Made by a program: the position numbers and the translations under genes
NCBI RefSeq assembly: GCF_029840925.1
Contig: NZ_JAOCDM010000027.1
Coordinates: 1 to 53,240 of the forward strand
Direction of reading: 5' to 3'
From: Pseudomonas sp. GD03858
GTDB taxonomy: Bacteria; Pseudomonadota; Gammaproteobacteria; Pseudomonadales; Pseudomonadaceae
DNA length: 53,240 nucleotides
Shown: positions 43,012 through 52,821 of the stretch, piece after piece
Layout: every line of letters begins with the position of its first letter
Numbering within the stretch: the stretch's first letter is position 1
Notes under the pieces: model-generated
The model's database searches: none
Seen by the model: only the letters and a program-made list of their open reading frames with translations
What the model was told of the DNA's origin: nothing

Positions 43012-43326
43012 ATGGGCCGACTGCCACTGGCGTTCCTGCCCCTGCTGCTGGGCTACGCCCTGCCAGTGCTTGCCGAGCGCAGCGAAGCCGGCCAGGGCTG
43101 CATCGACGTGCAGGTCGGTCAGTCCCGGGCACTGGCCTACGACTGTCTGACACAACAGTTGCAAGGCAGCGATCCGAAAGCAGCGCAAGGCCTGCGCGAG
43201 CAGCTCGATCCAGCGCGACAACTGCAACGCAAGGCCCCGAACCAGATGGGCCTGGCGACACCTGCGGCGACGTCGACGCGCATGGGCAACAGCTTCGGCA
43301 GTTCGGTTGTGCCACAAAGACCGTGA
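43012..43326 (+). CDS. Small exported protein of unknown function
   Basis: This 104-residue protein starts at the ATG at 43012 behind AAGGAG. A signal peptide (LPLAFLPLLLGYALPVLA) is followed by a short mature part with two cysteines (GQGCIDVQVG, LAYDCLTQQL) that could form a disulfide, and a low-complexity C-terminus. It diverges from the VreA-like gene with 161 nt between the starts, so its promoter may be under VreI control. I recognise no family. Confidence 0.65.
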   Translation: MGRLPLAFLPLLLGYALPVLAERSEAGQGCIDVQVGQSRALAYDCLTQQLQGSDPKAAQGLREQLDPARQLQRKAPNQMGLATPAATSTRMGNSFGSSVVPQRP

Positions 43327-43424
43327 CAAGATGATCTGCGCGCCATCGGACTGAAATAATTTGAACGCTTACGCGCTTTAGGCTTCCAACGAGAGATACT
43401 CCGTCCTTTCGTCAGGAGCCCGCC

Positions 43425-43712
43425 ATGAAGATGTCCTGCCGCGCGCCCTGCGCCCGCCTCGAGCTGGACTTCATTCGTGACACCCTGTTCGGTTCGGTGG
43501 CGCAGCGCGCCGAGTGCCAGGTTCAGCTGGCTGCCCTTAGCCTGCAAGGTCGCCCTGCCCTGCGCCTGCACATCGAACCGCCGCTGCCCGCCAAGGTGGA
43601 GCGTGCCCATAGTGTTGCCTTCGTCTGGGAGGGACGCAGCTATCGAGGCGTGGTACGCGAACACGTCAGATGCGGTGATGGCGGAATCAATCTGTTGCTG
43701 GAGCTGCAGTGA
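43425..43712 (+). CDS. Hypothetical protein, 95 residues
   Basis: The ATG at 43425 has AGGAG 8 nt upstream. The protein has no signal peptide or transmembrane helix. It looks like a small beta-rich domain (QVQLAALSLQGRPALRLHIEPPLP, VAFVWEGRSYRGVVREHV), and charged and hydrophobic residues alternate. I do not recognise the family; a PilZ- or OB-like fold would be possible but is not shown. It lies alone between the VreA-associated genes and the DUF1652-like gene, convergent with the latter. Confidence 0.55.
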   Translation: MKMSCRAPCARLELDFIRDTLFGSVAQRAECQVQLAALSLQGRPALRLHIEPPLPAKVERAHSVAFVWEGRSYRGVVREHVRCGDGGINLLLELQ

Positions 43713-43737
43713 GCAGCGCCGACCAAACCTGCGGCAT

Positions 43738-43998
43738 TCAGGCGATGGCCTTGAACTCAAGTGTCTGGCTGTGCCGCTGCGCCTTGATGCGCGTCACCAG
43801 CTCCAGCAGGTCATGACAGTTCTTGAGACTGGCGACTGGCACCCCGGTAACGGTGAGGCAGTCGTCCAGGCTCTCGCCCCGGCCCAGGCGAATGGTAAGG
43901 TTTTCGCCATCCGGGCAACTGACCTCGCAACGGTCAGGCAAGCAGGCTTGCTCGATCATCTGCCGCATTTCAAGCATCGAAACACCGATCAATGACAT
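43738..43998 (-). CDS. DUF1652-type small protein
   Basis: This 86-residue protein has the features of the DUF1652 family, common in Pseudomonas: an N-terminal LEMRQMIEQACLPDRCEVSCPDGENLTIRL segment and a helical C-terminus ending in the HDLLELVTRIK stretch. GAGG precedes the ATG. The function of the family is unknown. The gene is convergent with the 95-residue hypothetical protein and divided from the LysR gene by 221 nt in which I see no further gene. Confidence 0.72.
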   Translation of the reverse strand: MSLIGVSMLEMRQMIEQACLPDRCEVSCPDGENLTIRLGRGESLDDCLTVTGVPVASLKNCHDLLELVTRIKAQRHSQTLEFKAIA

Positions 43999-44219
43999 GG
44001 TACGACCCTCGCACTACTGGGTGGCCTGCTGTGTGATTACGCCGTGCAAGGGCGCAATGCCAATTGATATTGCCCATGCCCTGGCAGCAGGCCATTCGCC
44101 AAAGCAATGACAGCACCCGCGATCCCCTGGCGCCTTGATGGAAGAGCCCGGCGCGACCTGAATCGTTCGACAGCCCCTGGCCTCGGGGCGACGAATGGAC
44201 GGCCACCGGCAAGCCAAGG

Positions 44220-45125
44220 TCAAAAGCTCGCCAGCTGCTCTCGGCAGAATTCGACGAACAGCTGCGCCGGCTTGGTCAGTTGCACCCGCTTCAGGTGGGC
44301 TGCCGCCAACCCCGACAGTGCCACCGGTTCGCTGATGTCGACGGTCACCAGGCGCTGCCCATCATAGGTGAATTCCGAAAATGGCCGGGTGACCAGCAGC
44401 GAGAAACCGAATCCCTGGCCCACCATGCCCCGGACCATCTCGATGGACGGCGAGCTGAACACGATGTTCGGGGTCAGCCCCAGTTCGTTGAACAGGCTGA
44501 CGAAGTACGTGCGGCTGGGCGCCACGTCGAGCAGGATCATCGGCTCTGGGCACAGGTCGCGCAGCGACACCTGGGCCTGGCTGGCGAAACGGTGCTTCTC
44601 TGGAAGCAGCACATAGGGTTTCTGCGCGGGCATCAACGGTTCGGTCTCGATGGTGCCATCGAGGTCATGATCGTAGAGGAACACCAGGTCGAAGGTGCCG
44701 GCGGTCAGGCCCTGGATCAGGTCCTGCTGTTCGCCGTCGCGCAGGCGGATGTCCACGCCCGGGTAGCGCTCGCGAAAACCGGCGATCAGTCGCGGCAGGT
44801 ACAGTGGCGCCACGGTCTCGAAGCAGCCGATGTCGATCTGCCCGGCCACGGTGTCGTTGTCGGCCAGGGCATTCTGCTCGAACTCGTGGGCCATCTGCAG
44901 CAACGCGCGGGTCTTGGCGTAGAAGCGCTTGCCGCTGGGCGTCAGTGATACGCCTTGAGCGTGGTGACGGATGAACAACTGCACACCGAAGCTTTCTTCC
45001 AGGCTCTTGATTGCCGTGGAGATCGATGGTTGAGCGATGTACAGCTGGCGCGAAGCTTCGGCGACACTGCCGGCTTCCACGGTGGTGACGAAGTACTTGA
45101 GTTGACGCAAGGTATAGGAAGCCAC
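44220..45125 (-). CDS. LysR-family transcriptional regulator
   Basis: The 301-residue product starts at a GTG at 45125, with GAGAGGT five nt upstream. The winged helix-turn-helix is at LRQLKYFVTTVEAGSVAEASRQLYIAQPSISTAIKSLEESFG (about residues 5-46). The LysR substrate-binding domain fills the rest, with DTVAGQIDIGCFETVAPLYLPRLIAGF near residue 92. It resembles regulators of the CysB/CbbR-like group, but no target gene stands next to it. It may control the tandem peptide genes, but nothing shows this. The start avoids 16 extra codons upstream that lack a ribosome-binding site. Confidence 0.88.
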   Translation of the reverse strand: MASYTLRQLKYFVTTVEAGSVAEASRQLYIAQPSISTAIKSLEESFGVQLFIRHHAQGVSLTPSGKRFYAKTRALLQMAHEFEQNALADNDTVAGQIDIGCFETVAPLYLPRLIAGFRERYPGVDIRLRDGEQQDLIQGLTAGTFDLVFLYDHDLDGTIETEPLMPAQKPYVLLPEKHRFASQAQVSLRDLCPEPMILLDVAPSRTYFVSLFNELGLTPNIVFSSPSIEMVRGMVGQGFGFSLLVTRPFSEFTYDGQRLVTVDISEPVALSGLAAAHLKRVQLTKPAQLFVEFCREQLASF

Positions 45126-45457
45126 AGGCACCTCTCTGGCGCATATTGCAACGCCCTGGGATCTTGCTGTCACTTTACCTTGATGCCGAAGCGTTCGGAC
45201 CCTCGCGAGATGGATGATTTACCTAAGGCTTGAGCATATTTTCACAAGGGTACCGCCCAGCTCGCACGCATGCGTTGATCGACGGTCGCGGACTGACACG
45301 CGCAACGGTGTTTCGAAGACATTTGGATGATCGCCACTCACGTCACCTGGGGCTTCATGGCCAGGCCCCTTGGCGCCCCAGCAAGAAAACCGTGCATGGA
45401 GGATGCTCCATGCACGGCGATAGGCACAAGATCAGTCGCTCTGACCTGCTTTAGCCA
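45126..45457. other. Gap between the LysR gene and the first small-peptide gene
   Basis: This stretch of 332 bases holds the promoter region of the LysR gene (5' side) and the terminator of the minus-strand peptide gene at 45383-45417. I see no other convincing gene; the short frames in it lack ribosome-binding sites. Confidence 0.6.
45383..45417 (-). terminator. Rho-independent terminator after peptide gene A
   Basis: On the minus strand a perfect 12-bp stem (CCGTGCATGGAG / CTCCATGCACGG, loop of 4 nt, at 45390-45417) is followed by TTTTCTT. It lies 41 nt past the stop codon of the first small-peptide gene and marks the end of its short transcript. Confidence 0.8.
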
Positions 45458-45604
45458 TCAATCGAAATCCCAGGCTGGCTGGCAAAGACCAACCGAAGTC
45501 GGATAGGTGCCCGGCGCGCAAGGCAGTGAAGGTGGATTCGAGGCATGGGCGATCTGGAAAGTGCCTGCGGTGGCCAGCAGTACGATCAAGGCAATTTTCT
45601 TCAT
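45458..45604 (-). CDS. Tiny exported peptide A (48 residues), tandem family member
   Basis: This 48-residue ORF has AAGGAAA 8 nt before the ATG, a signal peptide (MKKIALIVLLATAGTFQIAHA) and a mature part of only 27 residues. The mature part carries the family tail C-x-PGT-x4-G-x-C-x-P-x2-DF-D: C-A-P-G-T, SVGLC, QPAWDFD. The two cysteines could form a disulfide. It has its own leader region with the shared TAAAGTC motif and its own terminator. Paralogues lie at 45916 and 46426-46599. The function is unknown; a secreted signal, toxin-like or scaffold peptide are all possible. Confidence 0.7.
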   Translation of the reverse strand: MKKIALIVLLATAGTFQIAHASNPPSLPCAPGTYPTSVGLCQPAWDFD

Positions 45605-45915
45605 TATGGTTTCCTTGCGTGGTTCATTCGGTTTCAACTGCAGCTGGCGAAAAGTCCTACTGTTCGATCCGTCAGCCAGAACGACTTTACCTGCAACCCA
45701 AACCGATGATCCTTAGGCAAACCCTTGTGCCAAACCCTGAAAATTGAACCTGTCGTGTAAGAGACTGTTTGCAATCTCAGTCGATGCGCCATTTCTCCCA
45801 ATGCCAGTTTCGCTGACTTCCATGCCGCCGTTACCCACTCACTGACAGCAGCGCCGCCAGTGCTCGTGCCTCGCACGGTTGGATTTCAGTCAAGCGCATG
45901 CCCTGCGCACAGTGC
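45605..45915. other. Leader region of peptide A
   Basis: This 311-base region upstream of peptide A (minus strand) has no convincing gene. It contains GACTTTA (TAAAGTC on the minus strand) at 45683-45689, shared with the leaders of the two paralogues, and the 3' end of the peptide B transcript. Confidence 0.55.
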
Positions 45916-46164
45916 TCAATCGAAGTCGAAAGAGGGCTGGCAGTGCCCAACCGACGTGGCGAACGTACCGGGCGGGCAGTCGAACGGAGCCACCCCGCCA
46001 TAGTGGCCAACCCCGGCCAATCGCGTGCTTTGCCCGACCCCGGCGTCGACCTGGGCGAACGGCGAAACGGTATCGACGGCAGGCTCGAATGTGTGCTCAT
46101 TGCCAAGCACGAACTGGGCTGGAGCTGCAGCAGCCAGCACCGAAAAGAATGCAATCCATTTCAT
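45916..46164 (-). CDS. Tiny exported peptide B (82 residues), tandem family member
   Basis: This 82-residue ORF starts at the ATG at 46164 with CTCAAGGAAAC upstream, nearly the same leader as in paralogue C. The signal peptide ends around FVLGNE. The mature part has an extra middle segment of about 40 residues that the other paralogues lack, then ends in the family tail: C-P-P-G-T, FATSVGHC, QPSFDFD. The tail differs from that of A at only 6 of 20 positions. The conserved C-terminus and variable middle suggest the tail is the functional part. Function unknown. Confidence 0.7.
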   Translation of the reverse strand: MKWIAFFSVLAAAAPAQFVLGNEHTFEPAVDTVSPFAQVDAGVGQSTRLAGVGHYGGVAPFDCPPGTFATSVGHCQPSFDFD

Positions 46165-46225
46165 GTAAGTTTCCTTGAGTGATGTTGTGGACTCGCTGCC
46201 GCAGGCAAGCCGCGGCGGCCAGCCA

Positions 46226-46232
46226 GACTTTA
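46226..46232 (-). promoter_or_regulatory. Shared leader motif TAAAGTC of the peptide family (copy upstream of B)
   Basis: TAAAGTC on the minus strand occurs in the leaders of all three peptide genes, at 45683-45689 (A), 46226-46232 (B) and 46680-46686 (C). The distance to the ATG is about 85, 68 and 87 nt. In B and C it is preceded by CTCGACG (with GC or A between) and followed by a CTGG- or CGTCGG-type stretch then GCCGCGG. This suggests a common promoter or regulator site duplicated with the genes. Confidence 0.4.
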
Positions 46233-46367
46233 GCCGTCGAGGGAATCATTCACCTCGACAAAAAGCCCCATGCATCACCTGGAAACACTCTCCCGTGTCG
46301 CCAGCACCTTGCGCAAAGCAGGCTGACGCGGGCAATCATGCAGACTCTGCTGATTCCAGACGAACAG

Positions 46368-46410
46368 AAGCCCGTTCATGACGGCAATGGTGTTCGCCAT
46401 GAACGGGCTT
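46368..46410 (-). terminator. Stem-loop after peptide gene C
   Basis: A perfect 13-bp stem (AAGCCCGTTCATG / CATGAACGGGCTT) encloses a 17-nt loop and begins 16 nt past the second stop codon of gene C, on the minus strand. No clear T tract follows, so termination strength is uncertain, but the position implies that the transcript includes the part after the in-frame TAG. Confidence 0.5.
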
Positions 46411-46425
46411 GGACTGCGGATTGGA

Positions 46426-46599
46426 TTACTCGAAGTCGATGTTGGCGGGCACGCAATCGTCACCGATTTTTTTCGTGCCCTAGGGGCAGGTCAACCATGG
46501 GGACTTGAGGGAAAGACTGGACAGTTTGGCGGCCTCCATGTTCGCAGCCTGGACCATGCCGGTGGTTGCCAAAAGAGCGACGAGTGCGATCAATTTCAT
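46426..46599 (-). pseudogene. Tiny exported peptide C, interrupted by an in-frame TAG
   Basis: From the ATG at 46599 (CTCAAGGGA upstream) the frame reads a signal peptide related to that of A (MKLIALVALLATTGMVQA), then 39 codons in all, to TAG at 46480-46482. In the same frame the 17 codons after TAG read GTKKIGDDCVPANIDFE and then TAA at 46426. Put together, C-P-stop-G-T...C-V-P...DFE matches the family tail in spacing: 20 positions from the first cysteine to the end, as in A and B. Only one codon is wrong. It is a recent nonsense copy, a sequencing error, or a suppressed amber codon. Without readthrough it yields a 39-residue peptide. Confidence 0.55.
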
Positions 46600-46796
46600 A
46601 CGGATTCCCTTGAGTGAGGTTTGGGTCTACATGTACGCCAGGCGAGTGGTCTGGACACCAGGCCCGCGGCAACCCGACGGACTTTATCGTCGAGCCTGGC
46701 CATAAGCTGTAGCCCGCAACCACCGCAACGGTAAGAAGTCGCGCTGTGACTTGTAGGAACGCCATCAAGACGATGGCATGTCACACCAACGCCCGT

Positions 46797-47420
<624 letters not shown>

Positions 47421-47431
47421 CGAGGCAGTCC

Positions 47432-48106
47432 TCAGGAACGGAACAAACGGGTGTATTGGGTTTCGTGGCGCGACGAGGCAATGGCCAGCAGCGGCAGGCC
47501 GCCACCGAGCTGGTCGTCGTCGAGCGTCAGGGCATGGTCAAGCACGGAGGGCAGCTCCTCGCCCAGGTCGCGCAGCAAGGTCTGGGCGGCCTGCTGGCCG
47601 AACGGCACCAGCTTCACCCCCGCCATTACCGCCCCTTCCAACCAGGCAAAACCGTGGCCCAGGGCGAGCTGGCGCAGTGGGATCGACCAGTGCGCCGCGA
47701 GCCAGGCCATGCCACCCAGTTGGCTGAGTTCGAGGCTGGCACGCCAGGCCGGGGCCTGCCCCACCTGCCAACCATCGAGCAAACGGGCCAGGGCGCTGCC
47801 GCGCTGGCGCTCCTCCAGACGCAGCTCGGCGGTCTCGCGATTGGCCAGCAAGAACCTGCTCCAATGCGCGAAGGCATCGGCATCGCCCACCTGGCACGCC
47901 CGGTAGAGGCGCGCCAGCAACGGCCAGTCGAGATGACCGAGGGTGTCGTGCAACTGCTCGCGCTGCCAGGCTGCGAAACCCTTGGCGTCCCTCACCCAGC
48001 CGGCTTCCACGGCCCACTCCAGGCCTTGCGAGTAGGTAAATCCGCCCACGGGCAGGCCGGGGCTGACCAGTTGCAGCAGGCGCAGCAGCGCCAGGTCGCT
48101 GCTCAT
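47432..48106 (-). CDS. ureF: Urease accessory protein UreF
   Basis: This 224-residue protein matches UreF, with [31 protein letters not shown] at the start (about residues 7-37) and a late [15 protein letters not shown]-terminus. UreF forms the activation complex with UreD and UreG and acts on UreG's GTPase cycle. Its ATG overlaps the stop codon of the HupE/UreJ gene by one base, so translation is coupled. The open frame extends upstream of the ATG through the previous gene and is not coding there. Confidence 0.95.
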   Translation of the reverse strand: MSSDLALLRLLQLVSPGLPVGGFTYSQGLEWAVEAGWVRDAKGFAAWQREQLHDTLGHLDWPLLARLYRACQVGDADAFAHWSRFLLANRETAELRLEERQRGSALARLLDGWQVGQAPAWRASLELSQLGGMAWLAAHWSIPLRQLALGHGFAWLEGAVMAGVKLVPFGQQAAQTLLRDLGEELPSVLDHALTLDDDQLGGGLPLLAIASSRHETQYTRLFRS

Positions 48107-48651
48107 CAGCCGGCCAGCACCAGCGCGGCACCGGCCAGCAGGCCACCGCCGAAGGCTTTCTGCAGGCCGGCATGGCGGCGCAGCAGGCACCCGACGCCGA
48201 AACCCACGGCCAGCAGCAACCCGCTGACCGTGACGAAGCCTGCGCTGAACAGCCAGAACGCGCTGGGCGTGGCCTCCACGCCGTGGGCCCAGCCATGGAA
48301 CAGGGCGAACACCGGCATGACCAGCGACAGCAGCAGCTGGCGACCCGGCAGCAACATGGCGGCGGCAGCCACCAGCAGGCTGCCGAGAATCATCTGTTCC
48401 ATGCCGACCACACCGCCGAACAGGTGGCCGCACACAGCCCCAGCGAACATCGCCGCCAAAGTCGCCAGCGGCAAGGCCAGATTGCGTCCGGTCAGGGCGG
48501 CGAGCACGCCGGTGCCGAGCAGCATCAGTAGATGGTCGAGCCCTGTCAGCGGGTGCAGCAGGCCATCCTGCAACGGGTTGGCATCATGGCCGGGGTGGGC
48601 GAAGGCCGGCAAGGCCACCATCAGCAGTACCAGAGCGAAAGTCTTTTTCAT
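48106..48651 (-). CDS. HupE/UreJ-family nickel-transport membrane protein
   Basis: This 181-residue protein begins with a signal-peptide-like helix (MKKTFALVLLMVALPAFA), then HPGHD, the conserved metal-site motif of HupE/UreJ. About six transmembrane helices follow, with GLDHLLMLLGTG, HGWAHGVEA and other histidine-rich loops. The family imports nickel or acts as a nickel permease for urease and hydrogenase. Its place between ureE and ureF supports a role in urease nickel supply. It overlaps ureF by one base. Confidence 0.9.
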   Translation of the reverse strand: MKKTFALVLLMVALPAFAHPGHDANPLQDGLLHPLTGLDHLLMLLGTGVLAALTGRNLALPLATLAAMFAGAVCGHLFGGVVGMEQMILGSLLVAAAAMLLPGRQLLLSLVMPVFALFHGWAHGVEATPSAFWLFSAGFVTVSGLLLAVGFGVGCLLRRHAGLQKAFGGGLLAGAALVLAG

Positions 48652-48673
48652 CGAAGGCTCCAAAGGGGTGAGG

Positions 48674-49153
48674 TCAGGAATGGGCGGGCAGGCGCACGAA
48701 CGGATGGCCGTGACCGTGGGAATGGGATGCGCTCTGGTAGGCGCCAGCTTCGGGCTCGAACGGTGCCTGTTCGGTGATCGCCTCCAGCCCCAGGCCGCGC
48801 AGCATGTCGTCGAGCACGTGGTCGTGCTGGTAGCGCAGCAAGCCCGGCTCGATCTGCAACGGCACATGGCGATTGCCCAGGTGATAGGCGGCACGGGCCA
48901 ACAGATGTGGATCGGCGCAACGCACCGTCGACACGGCCTCGGGGGCGGCCAGCACGCGGATCACCTGCTCGCCTTCGGCATCGGCGAGCAGCTCACCACC
49001 GCGCAGCAGGTGGCCACGTTCGAGCATCAGCCCGGCCTCGCGGCCATCGTCGAGGGTGACGCGCAGGCGGCTCTTGATCCGGCTGTCGACCGCGAGGGTG
49101 ACACTGCCGGTCACCGTGACGGCATCGCTGAGCCTGCGGGTAAGTACGATCAT
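48674..49153 (-). CDS. ureE: Urease accessory nickel metallochaperone UreE
   Basis: This 159-residue protein starts at the ATG at 49153 with AAGGAG five nt upstream; the GTG two codons earlier lies inside the Shine-Dalgarno sequence. The N-terminal domain begins [14 protein letters not shown]. The C-terminal metal-binding domain has [26 protein letters not shown], and a histidine-rich tail SHSHGHGH. UreE binds nickel and hands it to UreG. The tail is short compared with the Klebsiella protein. It follows ureC with a REP element between them. Confidence 0.95.
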   Translation of the reverse strand: MIVLTRRLSDAVTVTGSVTLAVDSRIKSRLRVTLDDGREAGLMLERGHLLRGGELLADAEGEQVIRVLAAPEAVSTVRCADPHLLARAAYHLGNRHVPLQIEPGLLRYQHDHVLDDMLRGLGLEAITEQAPFEPEAGAYQSASHSHGHGHPFVRLPAHS

Positions 49154-49197
49154 GTTCACTCCTTAAAAACAAAACCAGGTTTGCAACGATAGGCACC

Positions 49198-49282
49198 GTG
49201 GGAGCGGGCTTGCCCCGCGATCAATGGCACCGGCGCTGCCGGTAATCCGGGCGGTGCGGCGTTCCGACAAGCCCGCTCCCAC
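49198..49282. repeat. REP-type palindromic element inside the urease operon
   Basis: GTGGGAGCGGGCTTG (49198-49212) is the exact inverted copy of CAAGCCCGCTCCCAC (49268-49282). The two arms flank a G+C-rich centre. It lies between ureC and ureE, where it could attenuate transcription or protect the ureDABC mRNA, giving more structural subunit than accessory protein. Confidence 0.8.
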
Positions 49283-49299
49283 GCCCCACTTTCAAGCCG

Positions 49300-50999
<1,700 letters not shown>

Positions 51000-51003
<4 letters not shown>

Positions 51004-51317
51004 GCCCTGCCCTCCAGCATGCCCATCACCTTGCCCTGGAAACCATACACCTCGCGCTTGCCGGCGTAGGCCACCAACTGCACGGTACGCGCCTGCCCCG
51101 GCTCGAAGCGCACCGCCGTGCCTGCCGGAATGTCCAGGCGAAAACCACGAGTCGGCTCGCGCTCGAACACCAGGGCGTCGTTGACTTCGTAGAAGTGGTA
51201 GTGCGAGCCCACCTGTACCGGGCGGTCGCCGTGGTTGGCCACGCTGACGCTGAGCGTCGCGCGACCGACATTGAGCTCGATGTCGCCGCTGGCGACCTGG
51301 ACTTCTCCGGGAATCAT
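51000..51317 (-). CDS. ureB: Urease beta subunit
   Basis: This 105-residue protein starts at the ATG at 51317 (MIPGEVQV) with GAGGAAG six nt upstream; the frame is open nine codons further. It has the UreB beta-sandwich signature [25 protein letters not shown] and the [15 protein letters not shown] block. UreB is a structural part of the (UreABC)3 holoenzyme. Length is normal for the three-subunit type. Confidence 0.97.
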
Positions 51318-51327
51318 GCCGGCTTCC

Positions 51328-51630
51328 TCAAACAATGGGTTCATGCACGGTCACCAGCTTGGTGCCGTCGGGGAAGGTCGCCTCGATCTGGACGTCGTGC
51401 AGCATCTCCGGCACCCCCGTCATCACCTGCTCGCGCACCAGCACCTCGCGGCCCAGGCTCATCAGCTCGGCCACCGTGCGACCATCGCGGGCGCCTTCGA
51501 GCACCGCGGCACTGATCAGCGCCACCGCTTCCGGGTAGTTGAGTTTCAAGCCACGGGCCAGGCGCCGCTCGGCCAGCAAGGCGGCGGTGAACAGCAGCAG
51601 TTTGTCTTTCTCTCGCGGGGTCAGCTCCAT
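51328..51630 (-). CDS. ureA: Urease gamma subunit
   Basis: This 100-residue protein has the typical UreA start [23 protein letters not shown]. It continues with [31 protein letters not shown], and ends in [14 protein letters not shown]. It is the small structural subunit of urease. The ureB gene follows at 10 nt, and the ureD gene lies 10 nt upstream. A complete set of separate A, B and C genes is present, as in most proteobacteria. Confidence 0.98.
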   Translation of the reverse strand: MELTPREKDKLLLFTAALLAERRLARGLKLNYPEAVALISAAVLEGARDGRTVAELMSLGREVLVREQVMTGVPEMLHDVQIEATFPDGTKLVTVHEPIV

Positions 51631-51640
51631 GGCGGCTCTC

Positions 51641-52474
51641 TCAGGTGGCCCAGATGCGCGGCGGGCACGGCGCCAGGCCGAGCACGGCCGGGCGCAGCAG
51701 GTGCCAGAGGCGCTGCAGGTTGCGTTGCAGGTGTTGGTTGTCGTGGTCGAGCAGACGGATCACCAGCAGTGATCCGAGCAAGGTGGCGCCGGCCGGGGTC
51801 TTCAGTTGGTCGAGCAGTTCGCGCACCTGCTCAAGCACCGTGGTGTTAGCGGGGGCAGCGCAGAAGGTCGCCAGTAGCGGGTGGTCGCCGACCTTGGCCA
51901 GTTGCCCACCGTCGATACGCAGGCGCTCGTGCAGGCCGGGGTCGTCGGGCAGTTCGATGCGCAGGCGGCTGTCCAGCGCGCCCTGCTCGAAACGCTCGCC
52001 CATCACCGGGCGGCCCAGGCACAGGGTTTCCCAGGCCAGCAGGCGAGCGCCGGGCTCAAGGGTGAAACGGCTGTCGAGGCTGGCGCGGGCACCATTGAAG
52101 AAGATGCTGTCCTGAGGCAACCACTCCAGCACGCTGTCGGCGGCCAGGTGAAAGTGCTGGGCCAGGTACGCGGTGGGGCCAATGCTGCGATAGAACTTGC
52201 TCGCTCCCGGCATGGTCAGCAAGGCGTGGCTGCCGGGGTCGAGGTGGATGTCCAGTTCCAGACGGTCGCCGGCGACGATCCCGCCCGGCGGGTGCAGGAC
52301 ATAGACGTGGCACGGCGCGCCCTCTGGATAGAACGGTCGTTGCACCAAAAGAGGTCCGACGTGACGACGCGCACCAAGGCGGGTCACGCCCTCGCGCTGG
52401 ACGAAGCGCAACTGCAGATGCGCGCTCCAACCCGCGTCTGCCTGTGGTGAGTCGATCTGCTGCGCCGTTGACAT
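51641..52474 (-). CDS. ureD: Urease accessory protein UreD
   Basis: This 277-residue protein (ATG at 52474 with AGAGG upstream) matches UreD. Matching blocks are [30 protein letters not shown] (about residues 23-52), [19 protein letters not shown] and [15 protein letters not shown]. UreD forms the scaffold that opens apo-urease for nickel insertion with UreF and UreG. It is the first gene of the ureDABC-E-J-F-G unit. The frame extends 23 codons further upstream without a ribosome-binding site. Confidence 0.95.
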   Translation of the reverse strand: MSTAQQIDSPQADAGWSAHLQLRFVQREGVTRLGARRHVGPLLVQRPFYPEGAPCHVYVLHPPGGIVAGDRLELDIHLDPGSHALLTMPGASKFYRSIGPTAYLAQHFHLAADSVLEWLPQDSIFFNGARASLDSRFTLEPGARLLAWETLCLGRPVMGERFEQGALDSRLRIELPDDPGLHERLRIDGGQLAKVGDHPLLATFCAAPANTTVLEQVRELLDQLKTPAGATLLGSLLVIRLLDHDNQHLQRNLQRLWHLLRPAVLGLAPCPPRIWAT

Positions 52475-52820
52475 CCTGTAGCCTCTGAAATTCGTGGCCT
52501 GAAGGCCACTGTCCAGTGGTCGAGGTCGACTGCCCGCGGGCACTCCGATCTGACCACCCGATCAATGTTCGCTGGCTGGATATAGCAGGTAGCGGGCCAA
52601 CTACGCAGATGAACGCAGATGAAACTTGCAACCCTGTGGTCATGGTCTTTGCCTTGATCCAGAGCGGTTGCGCCTTGACGCGCAATTTAAGTGCCTGGCG
52701 CGATGGACAACTGCGCTACAGTGACCGCCCTGCACTTTTTCGAGCCAAGGACACCACCATGCAATTCGCCTGCGCCATTGCGCTTCTGAAAACGCTGTCG
52801 GTTGAAAGGGCCAAGGGCTG
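52475..52820. other. Divergent promoter region between ureD and the small conserved gene
   Basis: This stretch of 346 bases must hold the urease promoter (minus strand) and the promoter of the small plus-strand gene. It contains a perfect two-unit tandem repeat of ACGCAGATGA at 52603-52622 and the 20-codon leader ORF at 52759-52821. I could not place a convincing sigma-54 (GG/GC) element. Confidence 0.5.
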
Positions 52821-52821
52821 A
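52759..52821 (+). CDS. Possible 20-codon leader peptide coupled to the downstream gene
   Basis: A short ORF (MQFACAIALLKTLSVERAKG) has a good Shine-Dalgarno sequence (AAGGACACC) and ends in TGA, whose last base is the first base of the next gene's ATG (TGATG). This one-base overlap is typical of translational coupling, so the leader may set the translation of the next gene. It may be a true tiny protein or a chance frame. Confidence 0.4.
   Translation: MQFACAIALLKTLSVERAKG

Noticed and set aside
46426..46599. Selenocysteine or pyrrolysine reading of the TAG in peptide C
   Set aside because: Pyrrolysine machinery is not expected in Pseudomonas, and selenocysteine uses TGA. Ordinary nonsense mutation or amber readthrough is simpler.
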